Part shown: positions 42,343 through 50,624 of the stretch, one piece after another | Position numbering within the stretch: position 1 is the first letter of the stretch | Layout of the letters: every line of letters begins with the position of its first letter | Assembly: GCF_026340305.1 (NCBI RefSeq) | Contig: NZ_JAPEPI010000002.1 | Span: forward strand, 2,728,001 to 2,792,000 | DNA from: Streptomyces sp. NBC_01381 | Lineage (GTDB): Bacteria > Actinomycetota > Actinomycetes > Streptomycetales > Streptomycetaceae | Length of the DNA stretch: 64,000 nt | Direction: 5' to 3' | Made by a program: the position numbers and the translations under genes | Notes under the pieces: generated by a model | Told to the model about the DNA's origin: nothing | Seen by the model: only the letters and a program-made list of their open reading frames with translations | Databases searched by the model: none

Positions 42343-44154
42343 ATGACCACGATCCTGCGACTCCCCGGGGAACCCGCCGAAACCACGCTCCCCGCCCTGC
42401 TGCTCCGCAACGCCGAGGACCACGGCGACCGCCCCGCACTCTCCTGGCGCACCACCCCCGAAGGGGAGTGGACGACACTGACCTGGCGCGAGGCGCGTCG
42501 CAAGGTCGCCGTCCTCGCCGCCGGATACGCGGCGCTCGGCGTACGGCGCGGCGAGCACGTCCTCATGATGATGGGCAACCGCCCCGAACACTGGCTCAGC
42601 GACCTCGCCCTCGTGCACCTCGGCGCGGTCCCCGTCACCGTGTACGGCACATCGGCCCCCGAGCAGATCGCGCACATCGCCCGGCACAGCCGGGCCCGTT
42701 TCGCGATCGTCGAGGGCGCACGCGAACTGGCCCGCTGGGAGCCACTCCTGTCGGACGCCACGGCCCCGCTGGAGCGCCTGGTCGTCGTCGAGGCGGCCGA
42801 CGCGGGCCCGCACCGCACCTACGGCTCCCTGCACGCCACGGGAGGCCGGCTGTTCAACCCGGACGCCTTCGAGAAGGCCTGGCGCGAGGCACGGGCCGAC
42901 GATCCGCTCACCGTCGTCTACACCTCGGGCACCACCGGCGACCCCAAGGGCGTGCGCATCACGCACCGCAATGTCGTCCTCAACGGCGTCGCCCTGGACT
43001 CCGTCGTCGAACTCCCCGACTTCGTGGAGCACATCAGCTACCTCCCCTTCGCGCATGTCGCGGAGCGCATGCTCGGCATCTACCTGCCGGTGTTCCGCGT
43101 CTCGCACGTGCACCTGTGCGCGGATCCGAACGCCGTCGCCGCGACCGCGCGCGAGCTGCACCCCGCGCAGTTCTTCGGGGTCCCGCGCGTGTGGGAGAAG
43201 CTCGCCGCGTCGGTACGGGCCGCGCTCGCGGGGCTGCCGAAGGAGCAGCAGGAGTCGATCGAGGCGGCGAACGAGGCGGTACGCGCGCGTGTGGCGTACG
43301 TGGAGCGCGGCGAGGAACCGCCGGCCGATGTCGAGGCGGCGTACCGCGGGGCCAAGGAGAACGTCCTCGATCCGCTGCTCTCCCTTGCCGGGTTCGACCG
43401 CCTGGTGTGGACGGCGAGCGCGGCGGCGTCGATGCCGCTGGACATCGTGCGCTTCTGGGCGGGCTTCGGCCTCGTGATCATGGACGCGTGGGGTCTGACG
43501 GAGACGACCGGCGTCGTCACCATCAACACCCCGGGCGCCTTCCGGCTCGGATCGGTGGGCAAGCCCCTGGACGGCCTGGAGATCCGGACCGCCGACGACG
43601 GCGAGATCCTGGTGCGCGGCGCGACGGTCTTCGACGGCTATCTCCTGCCCGACGGCGGCGTCGACTCGGTCTGCGACGCGGACGGCTGGTTCGCCACCGG
43701 CGACGTCGGGCGGATCGACGAGGACGGCTTCCTCTGGCTCACCGACCGCAAGAAGGAACTGATCGTGACCTCGACGGGCAAGAACGTCTCGCCCGCACTC
43801 GTCGAGAACGCCCTCAAGGAGCACCCCCTCATCGGCCAGGCCCTCGTCCACGGCGACGGCCGCTCCTACCTGGTGGCGCTGCTCGTCCTGGACGCCGAAA
43901 TGGCCCCCGCGTGGGCCGCCGCCCGGGGGATCACGGGCGACCTGATGGCGAGCGAGGCCGTGCGGGACGAGATCGAGCGGGCCGTCGACGCGGCCAACGC
44001 GCGCCTCAACCGCACCGAGCAGATCAAGCGGTACCGGCTCCTCGGCGAGGAGTGGGGCCCGGAGACCGGGGAGCTGACGCCGTCCCTGAAGCTGCGCCGC
44101 AGGGTCATCAAGGAGAAGTACAAGGACGCGATCAATGGGCTGTACACCCATTGA
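42343..44154 (+). CDS. fadD: Long-chain acyl-CoA synthetase (AMP-forming)
   Basis: The 603-residue adenylate-forming enzyme has the P-loop YTSGTTGDPKGVRITHRN (about 193), ISYLPFAHVAERMLGIY, the MDAWGLTETTGVVTIN adenine-binding motif, DGWFATGDVGRIDEDGFLWLTDRKKELIVTSTGKNVSP and a C-terminal lysine domain. It activates fatty acids to acyl-CoA, feeding the beta-oxidation genes just before. ATG at 42343 follows CAGGAGG. Divergent from the MerR gene. Confidence 0.94.
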   Translation: MTTILRLPGEPAETTLPALLLRNAEDHGDRPALSWRTTPEGEWTTLTWREARRKVAVLAAGYAALGVRRGEHVLMMMGNRPEHWLSDLALVHLGAVPVTVYGTSAPEQIAHIARHSRARFAIVEGARELARWEPLLSDATAPLERLVVVEAADAGPHRTYGSLHATGGRLFNPDAFEKAWREARADDPLTVVYTSGTTGDPKGVRITHRNVVLNGVALDSVVELPDFVEHISYLPFAHVAERMLGIYLPVFRVSHVHLCADPNAVAATARELHPAQFFGVPRVWEKLAASVRAALAGLPKEQQESIEAANEAVRARVAYVERGEEPPADVEAAYRGAKENVLDPLLSLAGFDRLVWTASAAASMPLDIVRFWAGFGLVIMDAWGLTETTGVVTINTPGAFRLGSVGKPLDGLEIRTADDGEILVRGATVFDGYLLPDGGVDSVCDADGWFATGDVGRIDEDGFLWLTDRKKELIVTSTGKNVSPALVENALKEHPLIGQALVHGDGRSYLVALLVLDAEMAPAWAAARGITGDLMASEAVRDEIERAVDAANARLNRTEQIKRYRLLGEEWGPETGELTPSLKLRRRVIKEKYKDAINGLYTH

Positions 44155-44250
44155 TCAGCGGCTGTACACCCCCTGCCCACCATGTGAGAAGTGCCGCTAT
44201 GTGATGTGCGCCACCGCATGTCCGGGGATCTCTGGGGGAAGGTGTCGCGT

Positions 44251-44313
44251 CGGTCCACGCACTTCAGGGGTGTCGTGGACCGGAGCACATCCGGACCCCG
44301 GAGCTCTTCCGGG
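44251..44313 (+). promoter_or_regulatory. Structured leader before the amino-acid permease gene
   Basis: CGGTCCACG (44251-44259) pairs with CGTGGACCG (44274-44282), and CCCGGA (44297-44302) with TCCGGG (44308-44313), just before the GTG at 44335. No known riboswitch class is recognised. The first hairpin may also terminate transcripts from the acyl-CoA synthetase. Confidence 0.4.
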
Positions 44314-44334
44314 CACCAGAGAGTAGATCCCCCC

Positions 44335-45801
44335 GTGAGCAAGGACGCCGTAGATTCGGCCGCCCTGGACGCATCCCGCACAGATGCGTCCCAGGCCCCC
44401 GCGGACGCCGGCGACGCCGGTTACAGCAAGGACCTCAAGGCCCGCCACGTCAACATGATCGCGATCGGTGGCGCGATCGGAACCGGACTCTTCCTCGGAG
44501 CGGGCGGCCGCCTGCACTCGGCGGGCCCCGCACTCGCCGTCGCGTACCTCGTCTGTGGCATCTTCGCCTTCTTCGTCGTACGCGCCCTCGGCGAGATGGT
44601 CATCTACCGGCCGTCATCCGGTTCGTTCGTCTCGTACGCGCGTGAGTTCCTCGGCGAGAAGGGCGCCTACGTAGCCGGCTGGATGTACTTCCTCAACTGG
44701 TCGACCACCGGCATCGCCGACATCACCGCGATCGCGCTCTACACGCACTACTGGAGCTTCTTCACCGACGTCCCGCAGTGGGCGCTCGCGCTGATCGCCC
44801 TCGCCGTCGTCCTCATGATCAACATGATCTCGGTGAAGTACTTCGGCGAGATGGAGTTCTGGTTCGCGATCGTCAAGGTCGCGGCCCTCGTCGCCTTCAT
44901 GCTGATCGGCATCTTCCTGCTGGTCACTCAGCACGACGTGGGCGGGCAGACGCCCGGCCTGAGCGTGATCACCGACAACGGCGGCTTCCTGCCGCACGGC
45001 ATCATGCCGGTCGTGATCGTGATGCAGGGTGTCGTCTTCGCGTACGCCTCGCTGGAGCTGGTCGGCGTCGCGGCGGGCGAGACCGCCGAGCCGCAGAAGG
45101 TCGTCCCCCGCGCGGTGAACTCCATCATGTGGCGCGTCGGCCTCTTCTACGTCGGCTCGGTCATCCTCCTCGCGCTGCTGCTCCCCGGGTCGGTGTACTC
45201 GGCGGACCAGAGCCCGTTCGTGACGGTCCTTTCCAAGATCGGCGTCCCGGCGGCCGGTGACGTGATGAACCTGGTGGTCCTCACGGCCGCCATGTCGTCG
45301 CTGAACTCGGGCCTGTACTCCACGGGCCGCATCCTGCGCTCGATGGCGATGGCGGGTTCGGCACCGAAGTTCACCGCGAAGATGAACAAGAGCCAGGTCC
45401 CCTACGGCGGCATCCTGCTCACCTCCGCGGTGTGCGTGCTCGGCGTCGGCCTCAACTTCCTGATGCCGAGCCAGGCCTTCGAGATCGTCCTGAACGTGGC
45501 GTCCCTGGGCATCATCAGCACCTGGGTGATCATCATGGTCTGTCACCTGGCGTTCGTCCGCCGCGCCAAGGAGGGCCTGCTCACCCGGCCCGGCTTCCGG
45601 CTCCCGGGCAGTCCGGTCACGGAGATCGTCACGATCGTCTTCCTGCTGTCCGTGCTCGCCCTGATGTGGAAGGACCCCGAGGTCGGCCGCAAGACGCTCT
45701 ACCTCATCCCGATCATCGCCGCGGCGCTGGTCGCGGGCTGGTACGCGATCCGCCGCAACGTGGACCGCGAGGCCGAGACCCTCATGAAGGCCGGCAAGTA
45801 A
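44335..45801 (+). CDS. Amino-acid permease, APC superfamily (L-asparagine permease-like)
   Basis: The 488-residue protein has about 12 membrane helices after a hydrophilic N-terminus. The opening SKDLKARHVNMIAIGGAIGTGLFLGAGG and the following ALGEMVIYRPSSGSFVSYAREFLGEKGAYVAGWMYF are the classic amino-acid/polyamine/GABA permease signature, and the first-helix G-A-I-G-T-G-L binds the substrate backbone. Similarity to AnsP-like permeases is strongest by eye. GTG at 44335 is preferred over longer frames. It lies alone; substrate is inferred. Confidence 0.9.
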   Translation: MSKDAVDSAALDASRTDASQAPADAGDAGYSKDLKARHVNMIAIGGAIGTGLFLGAGGRLHSAGPALAVAYLVCGIFAFFVVRALGEMVIYRPSSGSFVSYAREFLGEKGAYVAGWMYFLNWSTTGIADITAIALYTHYWSFFTDVPQWALALIALAVVLMINMISVKYFGEMEFWFAIVKVAALVAFMLIGIFLLVTQHDVGGQTPGLSVITDNGGFLPHGIMPVVIVMQGVVFAYASLELVGVAAGETAEPQKVVPRAVNSIMWRVGLFYVGSVILLALLLPGSVYSADQSPFVTVLSKIGVPAAGDVMNLVVLTAAMSSLNSGLYSTGRILRSMAMAGSAPKFTAKMNKSQVPYGGILLTSAVCVLGVGLNFLMPSQAFEIVLNVASLGIISTWVIIMVCHLAFVRRAKEGLLTRPGFRLPGSPVTEIVTIVFLLSVLALMWKDPEVGRKTLYLIPIIAAALVAGWYAIRRNVDREAETLMKAGK

Positions 45802-45844
45802 CAACGCGCGGGCCACTGTCAGTGGCAACGCCTACGGTGGCGTC

Positions 45845-46324
45845 ATGTCGGAGATCACGTATGTCCGGGGTGACGCCACCGTTCCGTTCGGCAAGGGCAC
45901 CAAGCTGATCGCCCATGTCTGCAACGACCTGGGCGGCTGGGGCAAGGGCTTTGTCGTCGCGGTGTCGCGCCGCTGGCCCGGGCCGGAGCAGGCGTACCGC
46001 CGGTGGCACCGGGAGCGCGCCAAGAACGACTTCGGCCTGGGCGCCGCCCAGTTCGTCCAGGTCGGACCGCTGCTGTGGCTGGCCAACATGATCGGCCAGC
46101 ACGGCATGCGCACCGGCAGCAAGGGCGTCCCCGTGCGCTACGAGGCGATCGACGCGGCCTTGTCGAAGCTCGCCGACAAGGCGGCCGAACTCGACGCCTC
46201 CGTGCACATGCCGCGCATCGGCTGCGGACTCGCGGGCGGCAAGTGGTCCCGGGTCGAGCCACTGATAGCCGGGCGGCTCACGGCCCGCGGAATCGCCGTG
46301 ACGGTGTACGACTTCGGGGACTGA
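45845..46324 (+). CDS. Macro-domain protein (ADP-ribose binding)
   Basis: The 159-residue protein is a single macro domain: ITYVRGDATVPFGKGTKLIAHVCNDLGGWGKGFVVAVSRRW, LGAAQFVQVGPLLWLANMIGQHG and VHMPRIGCGLAGGKWSRVEPLI. The HVCND and GCGLAGG loops form the ADP-ribose pocket as in Poa1p-type phosphatases. Likely removes or recognises ADP-ribose-derived groups. Monocistronic, 43 bases after the permease stop. Confidence 0.92.
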   Translation: MSEITYVRGDATVPFGKGTKLIAHVCNDLGGWGKGFVVAVSRRWPGPEQAYRRWHRERAKNDFGLGAAQFVQVGPLLWLANMIGQHGMRTGSKGVPVRYEAIDAALSKLADKAAELDASVHMPRIGCGLAGGKWSRVEPLIAGRLTARGIAVTVYDFGD

Positions 46325-46418
46325 GCCCTCTACGCCCTCGGTCCGGGAGTGACGAGCCTCACCCAACTCCTTTGCAGATGTGCGTTGTTGTGCACGGATG
46401 AGCGGGTAGGTCGTCGGC

Positions 46419-46898
46419 ATGCAGCTCATCGCGATGAACCTGGGCCCCCTCAAGCCGGAACCTCAACACCTCGTTGCCGCAGCCCTTCTGTTCGGCCCCG
46501 TCTTCCTCCTGGTCAGGCGCATACTGCCGCGCCTCGACCGCGTACTTGAGATACGCGCCGGGATCCTCGACGAGGTCACCGGCGGACAGACGGCCGAGCT
46601 GCGCAGCGAGGCCGAGCGGGTACGCGAAGCGCGGGACGCGATGCTCGCCGAAGCCCGCCACGACGCGGCACTGGTGCGCCAGCGGGCCCGCGAGGAAGGC
46701 GCCGCCCTGATCGCCGCCGCCCGCGAGGACGGCGTGCGCGAGCGCGACGAGCTCGTGATGTCGGGCCAGGCCAGAATCGAGACCGAGCGCGCGTCGGCGG
46801 AGGCAGAACTGCGCGGTCAGGTATCCGAGTTGGCGTCGGCGCTGGCGAGCAGGATCGTGGGCGAGCCGATCCCCGCGACGGCGGGTTCGGGCCGCTAG
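46419..46898 (+). CDS. Orphan ATP-synthase subunit b-like coiled-coil protein
   Basis: The 159-residue product has one N-terminal membrane helix (HLVAAALLFGPVFLLVRRI) and then a long charged heptad-like helix (ILDEVTGGQTAELRSEAERVREARDAMLAEARHDAALVRQRAREEG), the architecture of F0 subunit b. No other ATP synthase genes are near. It is probably a paralogue with another role at the membrane. Start could also be the ATG at 46434. Confidence 0.75.
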   Translation: MQLIAMNLGPLKPEPQHLVAAALLFGPVFLLVRRILPRLDRVLEIRAGILDEVTGGQTAELRSEAERVREARDAMLAEARHDAALVRQRAREEGAALIAAAREDGVRERDELVMSGQARIETERASAEAELRGQVSELASALASRIVGEPIPATAGSGR

Positions 46899-46908
46899 TA
46901 GTGCTTCG

Positions 46909-47040
46909 TCAGGTGCTGGTGCGGGTGAGGGGCTTTCCGCAGGTGGTGCAGGTTCCGGTCCAGCACCGCAGCAGGCCCTGGAGGACATCGAGGACCTGGT
47001 AGAGCGTCAGACCGGCGAAAAAGATCCGGGTGCCCCGCAT
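46909..47040 (-). CDS. Possible small CxxC protein (43 aa), doubtful
   Basis: A short minus-strand frame reads MRGTRIFFAGLTLYQVLDVL followed by a Cys-rich end (LLRCWTGTCTTCGKPLTRTST). The C-x4-C-x2-C cluster could bind metal. There is no clear ribosome site. It sits in the otherwise empty 46899-47109 stretch beside the foreign-looking nitrilase gene and may be a remnant. Confidence 0.3.
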   Translation of the reverse strand: MRGTRIFFAGLTLYQVLDVLQGLLRCWTGTCTTCGKPLTRTST

Positions 47041-47109
47041 GGGATCGGGCCGCCCGCGGTGCACAGGGTGGCCGGCCCCCAGGTTTCGCCCCCGCCCGGC
47101 GAACGAGGC

Positions 47110-47817
47110 TCAGCCGACGTCGGCCATGACGACCATGGCCGTCTCTGTGTCGGCCTCCGAGACAAGGGCGCCGCCCGGAGCCCAGACGGAGGAACGGCCG
47201 CAGCCGGTCCACGGCCCTACCGGTCCGACATGGTTGGCCAGCACGACGTACATGTTCAAGTCTTTGGCGATGCCCGGATAGATCGCCGCAAGCTCATCGA
47301 CTCCACCGCCCGTGCCGTACAGCGAGCTGGCCAGGTGCACCTGACACCCGTCAGCAGACCCGCGCACGGTCAGGTCGGGAAAGTGGTTGTCGTAGCACGT
47401 GGCGAGCGCGAAGCGCACACCTCCGAACTCGAATCGCCCATCGTGCTGCCCGGCTGCGAAGGCCGCCTGCTCATGCTCGACCAGGTGCTGCTTCCGGTAG
47501 CTGGTGAGCAGCTCGCCGTCGGCCCCGAAGACCAGCGTCTCAATCGCGGGCCGCGGCCCGTCGGTGGCTGCTACGCAATTGACGACAGTGGCAATGCCGC
47601 TCCTCCGGACCATGTCCAGGCACGGATCTTCCGCCGTCACCCAGAGACCAGGATCAGCGAGTACGCCCTCAAGCTCGTACCCGGTCAAGGCCAGCTCGGG
47701 AAAGACCACGAGCTCTGCCCCCTGAGCGCGGGCCTGGTCTGCGAGGGCAGTCATCTGCCGGACGTTGGCGGCCACATCAGCCGGAACACAGGTGAACTGA
47801 CCTGCTGCGATCTTCAT
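47110..47817 (-). CDS. Carbon-nitrogen hydrolase (nitrilase superfamily), probably acquired
   Basis: The 235-residue protein starts MKIAAGQFTCVPADVAANVR and has the Glu-Lys-Cys triad of the nitrilase fold: LVVFPELALTGYE, SYRKQHLVEHE and FALATCYDNHFPD. It would hydrolyse an amide or nitrile. Codon choice is unlike the neighbours (GCA, GGT, TGT, GTT, GCT, GAT near the start), and four 60-base lines that I counted are about 67% GC, against about 70-73% around it. It may have been acquired by transfer. Slightly short but all three catalytic motifs and the closing strand are present. Confidence 0.87.
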   Translation of the reverse strand: MKIAAGQFTCVPADVAANVRQMTALADQARAQGAELVVFPELALTGYELEGVLADPGLWVTAEDPCLDMVRRSGIATVVNCVAATDGPRPAIETLVFGADGELLTSYRKQHLVEHEQAAFAAGQHDGRFEFGGVRFALATCYDNHFPDLTVRGSADGCQVHLASSLYGTGGGVDELAAIYPGIAKDLNMYVVLANHVGPVGPWTGCGRSSVWAPGGALVSEADTETAMVVMADVG

Positions 47818-47897
47818 GGAATTCCATCCTGCCACTCCACAATCTTCCAGCTCACCGCGGGTGCCTGTCAGGATCCGTGATCGAAGAGTCACCGCCT

Positions 47898-47950
47898 AGG
47901 GGCGCGGGGCAGTGACATGTGCGGCTCCGCCGCGTGGGCGCGACCAGCCA
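47898..47950. repeat. Third copy of the dispersed intergenic repeat
   Basis: The segment starting aggggcgcgggg and ending gcgcgaccagcc shares both ends with the elements at 15141-15187 and 38235-38335, with a different centre. It lies between the divergent nitrilase and alpha/beta-hydrolase genes. Confidence 0.5.
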
Positions 47951-48068
47951 GAGCGCACCCGCGGACGCCATGGGCGCTCTCCCCCCACGGGGCCTGGGCG
48001 GCGCTGCCCCCGCCGGAGAGGCCAAGTTTCGCCTGGCGCCGACCCCGCCGGCCCGGCAGGCTCACACC

Positions 48069-48848
48069 ATGGGACAAATGGTGTCGGTCAAGGGCGGCGA
48101 GGTATGGGCCGAGGACTCCGGCGGCAAAGGACTGCCGCTGATCCTGCTGCACCCGGGGGTCGCCGACTCCCGTATCTGGGACGGGATCCTGCCGCGCCTC
48201 ACCGAGCGGCACCGCGTCATCCGCTATGACGCGCGCGCCTACGGCAGGTCGCCGGCCCCGACCGCCGCGTTCTCGCTGGCCGAGGATCTCGGCGCGGTGC
48301 TCGACCACTTCCGGATCGACCGCGCCGTCCTCGCCGGGTCCAGCATGGGCGGGGCCACGGCCATCAGCCTCGCCCTCGACGATCCGGCGCGGGTCGCGGG
48401 TCTCGCCCTGGTGGTGCCGGGCATCACCGGCCGTTCCGACCTCTTCTCCGAGGAGTTCATGGCCGAGTTCGTCAGGCTCGCGCAGGCGGGTGACATGGAA
48501 GGCCTCGTGAGCCTGCTGATGCACAGCTCGGCGGCGGCCGGTACCGGCTACGACGACGAGGCAAGGGCGCACCTCCTCGCGGTCCTCCCGGCGTGGTTCG
48601 CCACCCAGCCGCACAACGTGCCCGACCCGCCCGCCTTCGACCGCCTCGGCGAGCTCGACGTGCCGTGCGCCCTCGCCCTGGGGGAGCTCGACCAGCCCTC
48701 GGTGGTCCGCTGCAACGAGGAGATGGCCGAACGCATCCCCGGCTGCCGCCTGGTGCGCCTGCGCGACAGCGACCACTTCCCGACGCTGCGCGAGCCGGAC
48801 GCGGTCACGGACCTCATCCTGCAGACACACGAGGCGGCCGCAGGCTGA
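48069..48848 (+). CDS. Alpha/beta hydrolase (259 aa)
   Basis: The ATG at 48069 (MGQMVSVKGGEVWAEDSGGK) gives a normal-length alpha/beta hydrolase. Motifs are LPLILLHPGVADSRIWDG for the oxyanion hole, the nucleophile elbow AVLAGSSMGGATAI, VPCALALGELDQPSVV for the acid and LRDSDHFPTL for the catalytic His. The longer frame upstream runs through the repeat element and is not supported. No signal peptide. Substrate unknown. Confidence 0.9.
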   Translation: MGQMVSVKGGEVWAEDSGGKGLPLILLHPGVADSRIWDGILPRLTERHRVIRYDARAYGRSPAPTAAFSLAEDLGAVLDHFRIDRAVLAGSSMGGATAISLALDDPARVAGLALVVPGITGRSDLFSEEFMAEFVRLAQAGDMEGLVSLLMHSSAAAGTGYDDEARAHLLAVLPAWFATQPHNVPDPPAFDRLGELDVPCALALGELDQPSVVRCNEEMAERIPGCRLVRLRDSDHFPTLREPDAVTDLILQTHEAAAG

Positions 48849-48980
48849 GCGGTCCCCACCGCGGCCCCCACCGCGGACCCCGACTCCCGGAGCACGCCTC
48901 GACCAGGGCCGTCGCATACTGGAACACGTACATACCGGGCACCGGCCGGCCAGGTCGGGTCACCCTCCGGGAGTCGTGTG

Positions 48981-49883
48981 ATGCCACGCCGCCAGACCGT
49001 CCCCGAGCCGCCACCGCCCGGCGGGATCCTGTGGGACATCGCCGGTGACGTCCGCGCCCTGCTCGCCCTGCCCGCCGCGCTCACGATGCAGGTCGCGCAC
49101 CCCGCGGTGGGCGCCGGCGTCGACATGTACTCCGTCTTCCGCACCGACCCCTGGGGGCGCGGCGAGCGCTCGCTGCGGTCGCTGCAGACCTGGGTGTACG
49201 GCGGCGAGGCCGCGGCCGATGAGGGCCGCAGGCTCCGTGAGCTGCACAAGACGATCCAGGGCACGGACGCCCACGGCCGCAGCTACCACGCGCTGACGCC
49301 CGCCTATTACGCCTGGGTCCACGCCACCGGATTCCCCGTCTACCGGCACGCGCGGCAGTACTTCGGCCGCCCCTTCACCCCGGCCCAGGAGCGGCAGTTG
49401 TACGCGGAGTGGCTCCAGGTGGGCCGCATCCTCGGGATCCGCGACCGGGACATGCCGCAGACCCTGGACGAGTTCTGGCCGTACTACGAGAAGGTCCTCG
49501 CCGACGAGTTGGAACTGACGGCGGTCGCCGGGGAACTGGTCGCCGTGGACCGCCCGCTCCCGCCGCCCGACCGCGGCCCGCGCGCCCTGCGCCTCGCGCT
49601 GCGCACCCTGTGGCCGCTCGTCCTGCCGCCGCTCGCCCGCTTCCGCCGCTTCCTCACGATCGGCCTGATGCCACCGGACGCGCGGCAGGCCATCGGCCTC
49701 CCCTGGACCACGACCCAGGAACGCCGCCTTCGCCGCTTCGGACGCGTCGTCCGCACGGTGGTCCCGCTGCTTCCGGAACGCCTGCGCTACCTGCCACTGG
49801 CCCGCGAGGCGCGAAGGCGGGAACGTCATCGCCAGGGGAGGCACACTTCCCGCTCTTCTATCTCCAACCTGCGTTGTTCGTAG
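48981..49883 (+). CDS. DUF2236 / MpaB-family oxygenase-like protein
   Basis: The 300-residue protein includes GGILWDIAGDVRALLALPAALTMQVAHPAVGAGV and VHATGFPVYRHARQYFGRPF, typical of DUF2236, a family related to latex-clearing protein and fungal MpaB in which conserved His residues bind haem or metal. A central hydrophobic segment (LALRTLWPLVLPPLARF) could touch the membrane. ATG at 48981 is seven bases after GGGAG; GTG at 48978 is too close. Its stop codon overlaps the -10 element of the following regulator gene. Confidence 0.87.
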   Translation: MPRRQTVPEPPPPGGILWDIAGDVRALLALPAALTMQVAHPAVGAGVDMYSVFRTDPWGRGERSLRSLQTWVYGGEAAADEGRRLRELHKTIQGTDAHGRSYHALTPAYYAWVHATGFPVYRHARQYFGRPFTPAQERQLYAEWLQVGRILGIRDRDMPQTLDEFWPYYEKVLADELELTAVAGELVAVDRPLPPPDRGPRALRLALRTLWPLVLPPLARFRRFLTIGLMPPDARQAIGLPWTTTQERRLRRFGRVVRTVVPLLPERLRYLPLAREARRRERHRQGRHTSRSSISNLRCS

Positions 49884-49886
49884 AAT
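49881..49886 (+). promoter_or_regulatory. -10 element TAGAAT, probable leaderless promoter
   Basis: TAGAAT ends six bases before the GTG of the 49893 gene, so transcription should begin at or beside the start codon. No ribosome site is present there, which agrees with a leaderless message. It overlaps the stop codon of the upstream gene. Confidence 0.55.
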
Positions 49887-49892
49887 GGCCCG

Positions 49893-50567
49893 GTGGAGGA
49901 CATCGATGCGATCGCGGCCCTGCAGGATCCGGTGCGGCGTCGCCTGTACGAGTACGTGGCGGCGCAGGGCCGCGAGGTCGGCCGCAACGAGGCCGCGGAG
50001 GCGGCCGGCGTCGCGCGCACGCTCGCCGCGCACCATCTGGACAAGCTGACCGAGGCCGGGCTCCTGGAAAGCGGCAGCCGCCGCCTCACGGGCCGTTCGG
50101 GGCCGGGGGCGGGCCGCCCCGCCAAGGTGTACACGCGCTCGCGGGCCGAGCGTGCGGTGTCGCTGCCCGCCCGCGACTACCGCACCGCCGCCGAGCTGCT
50201 CGCCGAGGCCGCCGAGCAGGCCGGACTCGACGCCGGGCTCTGCGCGGCCGCGCGCCGCAGGGGCGAGGCCCTGCGCGGTTCGGCGGCGCCCTGCGGTGGC
50301 CTCGAAGAGGCCATGAAGCTGCTGGCCGACCGCGGCTACGAACCGCACGTGGAAGATGCCGAGGGGGAGACCGCGGGCGTCGTCCGCATGCGCAACTGCC
50401 CCTTCCACGCCGTCGCCGAACGCTTCCCGCCGCTCGTCTGCGGCATGAATCTCGCACTCCTCGAGGGCCTGCTCGGCACGGACGGACCCGTCCGCGCCCG
50501 CATGGACGCCCGGCCGGGGGAGTGCTGCGTGGTGATCGAGCCTTCTGAGGCATCCAGAACCTTCTGA
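49893..50567 (+). CDS. ArsR/SufR-like winged-helix regulator with C-terminal Cys cluster
   Basis: The 224-residue protein has an N-terminal winged helix (LQDPVRRRLYEYVAAQ, NEAAEAAGVARTLAAHHLDKLTEAGLLE) and a C-terminal domain with Cys positions CGGLEEAM, RNCPFHAVAERFPPLVCGMN and GECCVVIE. This layout resembles SufR/Rv1460-type proteins that sense iron-sulfur cluster status. No suf genes are in the window, so its targets are unknown; autoregulation and control of the adjacent DUF3291 gene are possible. Confidence 0.83.
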   Translation: MEDIDAIAALQDPVRRRLYEYVAAQGREVGRNEAAEAAGVARTLAAHHLDKLTEAGLLESGSRRLTGRSGPGAGRPAKVYTRSRAERAVSLPARDYRTAAELLAEAAEQAGLDAGLCAAARRRGEALRGSAAPCGGLEEAMKLLADRGYEPHVEDAEGETAGVVRMRNCPFHAVAERFPPLVCGMNLALLEGLLGTDGPVRARMDARPGECCVVIEPSEASRTF

Positions 50568-50573
50568 GGCTTC

Positions 50574-50594
50574 TAAAAACAATTCTCATTGACA
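50574..50594 (+). promoter_or_regulatory. Candidate Fur-family (Zur-like) box with TTGACA -35
   Basis: An AT-rich island (taaaaacaattctcattgac) stands out in GC-rich DNA upstream of the DUF3291 gene. The reverse reading, AATGAGAATTGTTTTTA, resembles Zur/Fur boxes. TTGACA at 50589-50594 and TGGGAT 18 bases on place the transcript start near the ATG. Confidence 0.4.
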
Positions 50595-50624
50595 TAGAAA
50601 AGTGGGCCGTGCTGGGATGAGGCC

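Noticed and set aside
47818..47892. Longer nitrilase start (MTLRSRILTGTRGELEDCG)
   Set aside because: The family begins at MKIAAGQF; the upstream part has no similarity.
48849..48980. Separate small gene between the hydrolase and the DUF2236 gene
   Set aside because: Open frames here are shadows without ribosome sites; I see nothing but a likely promoter region.
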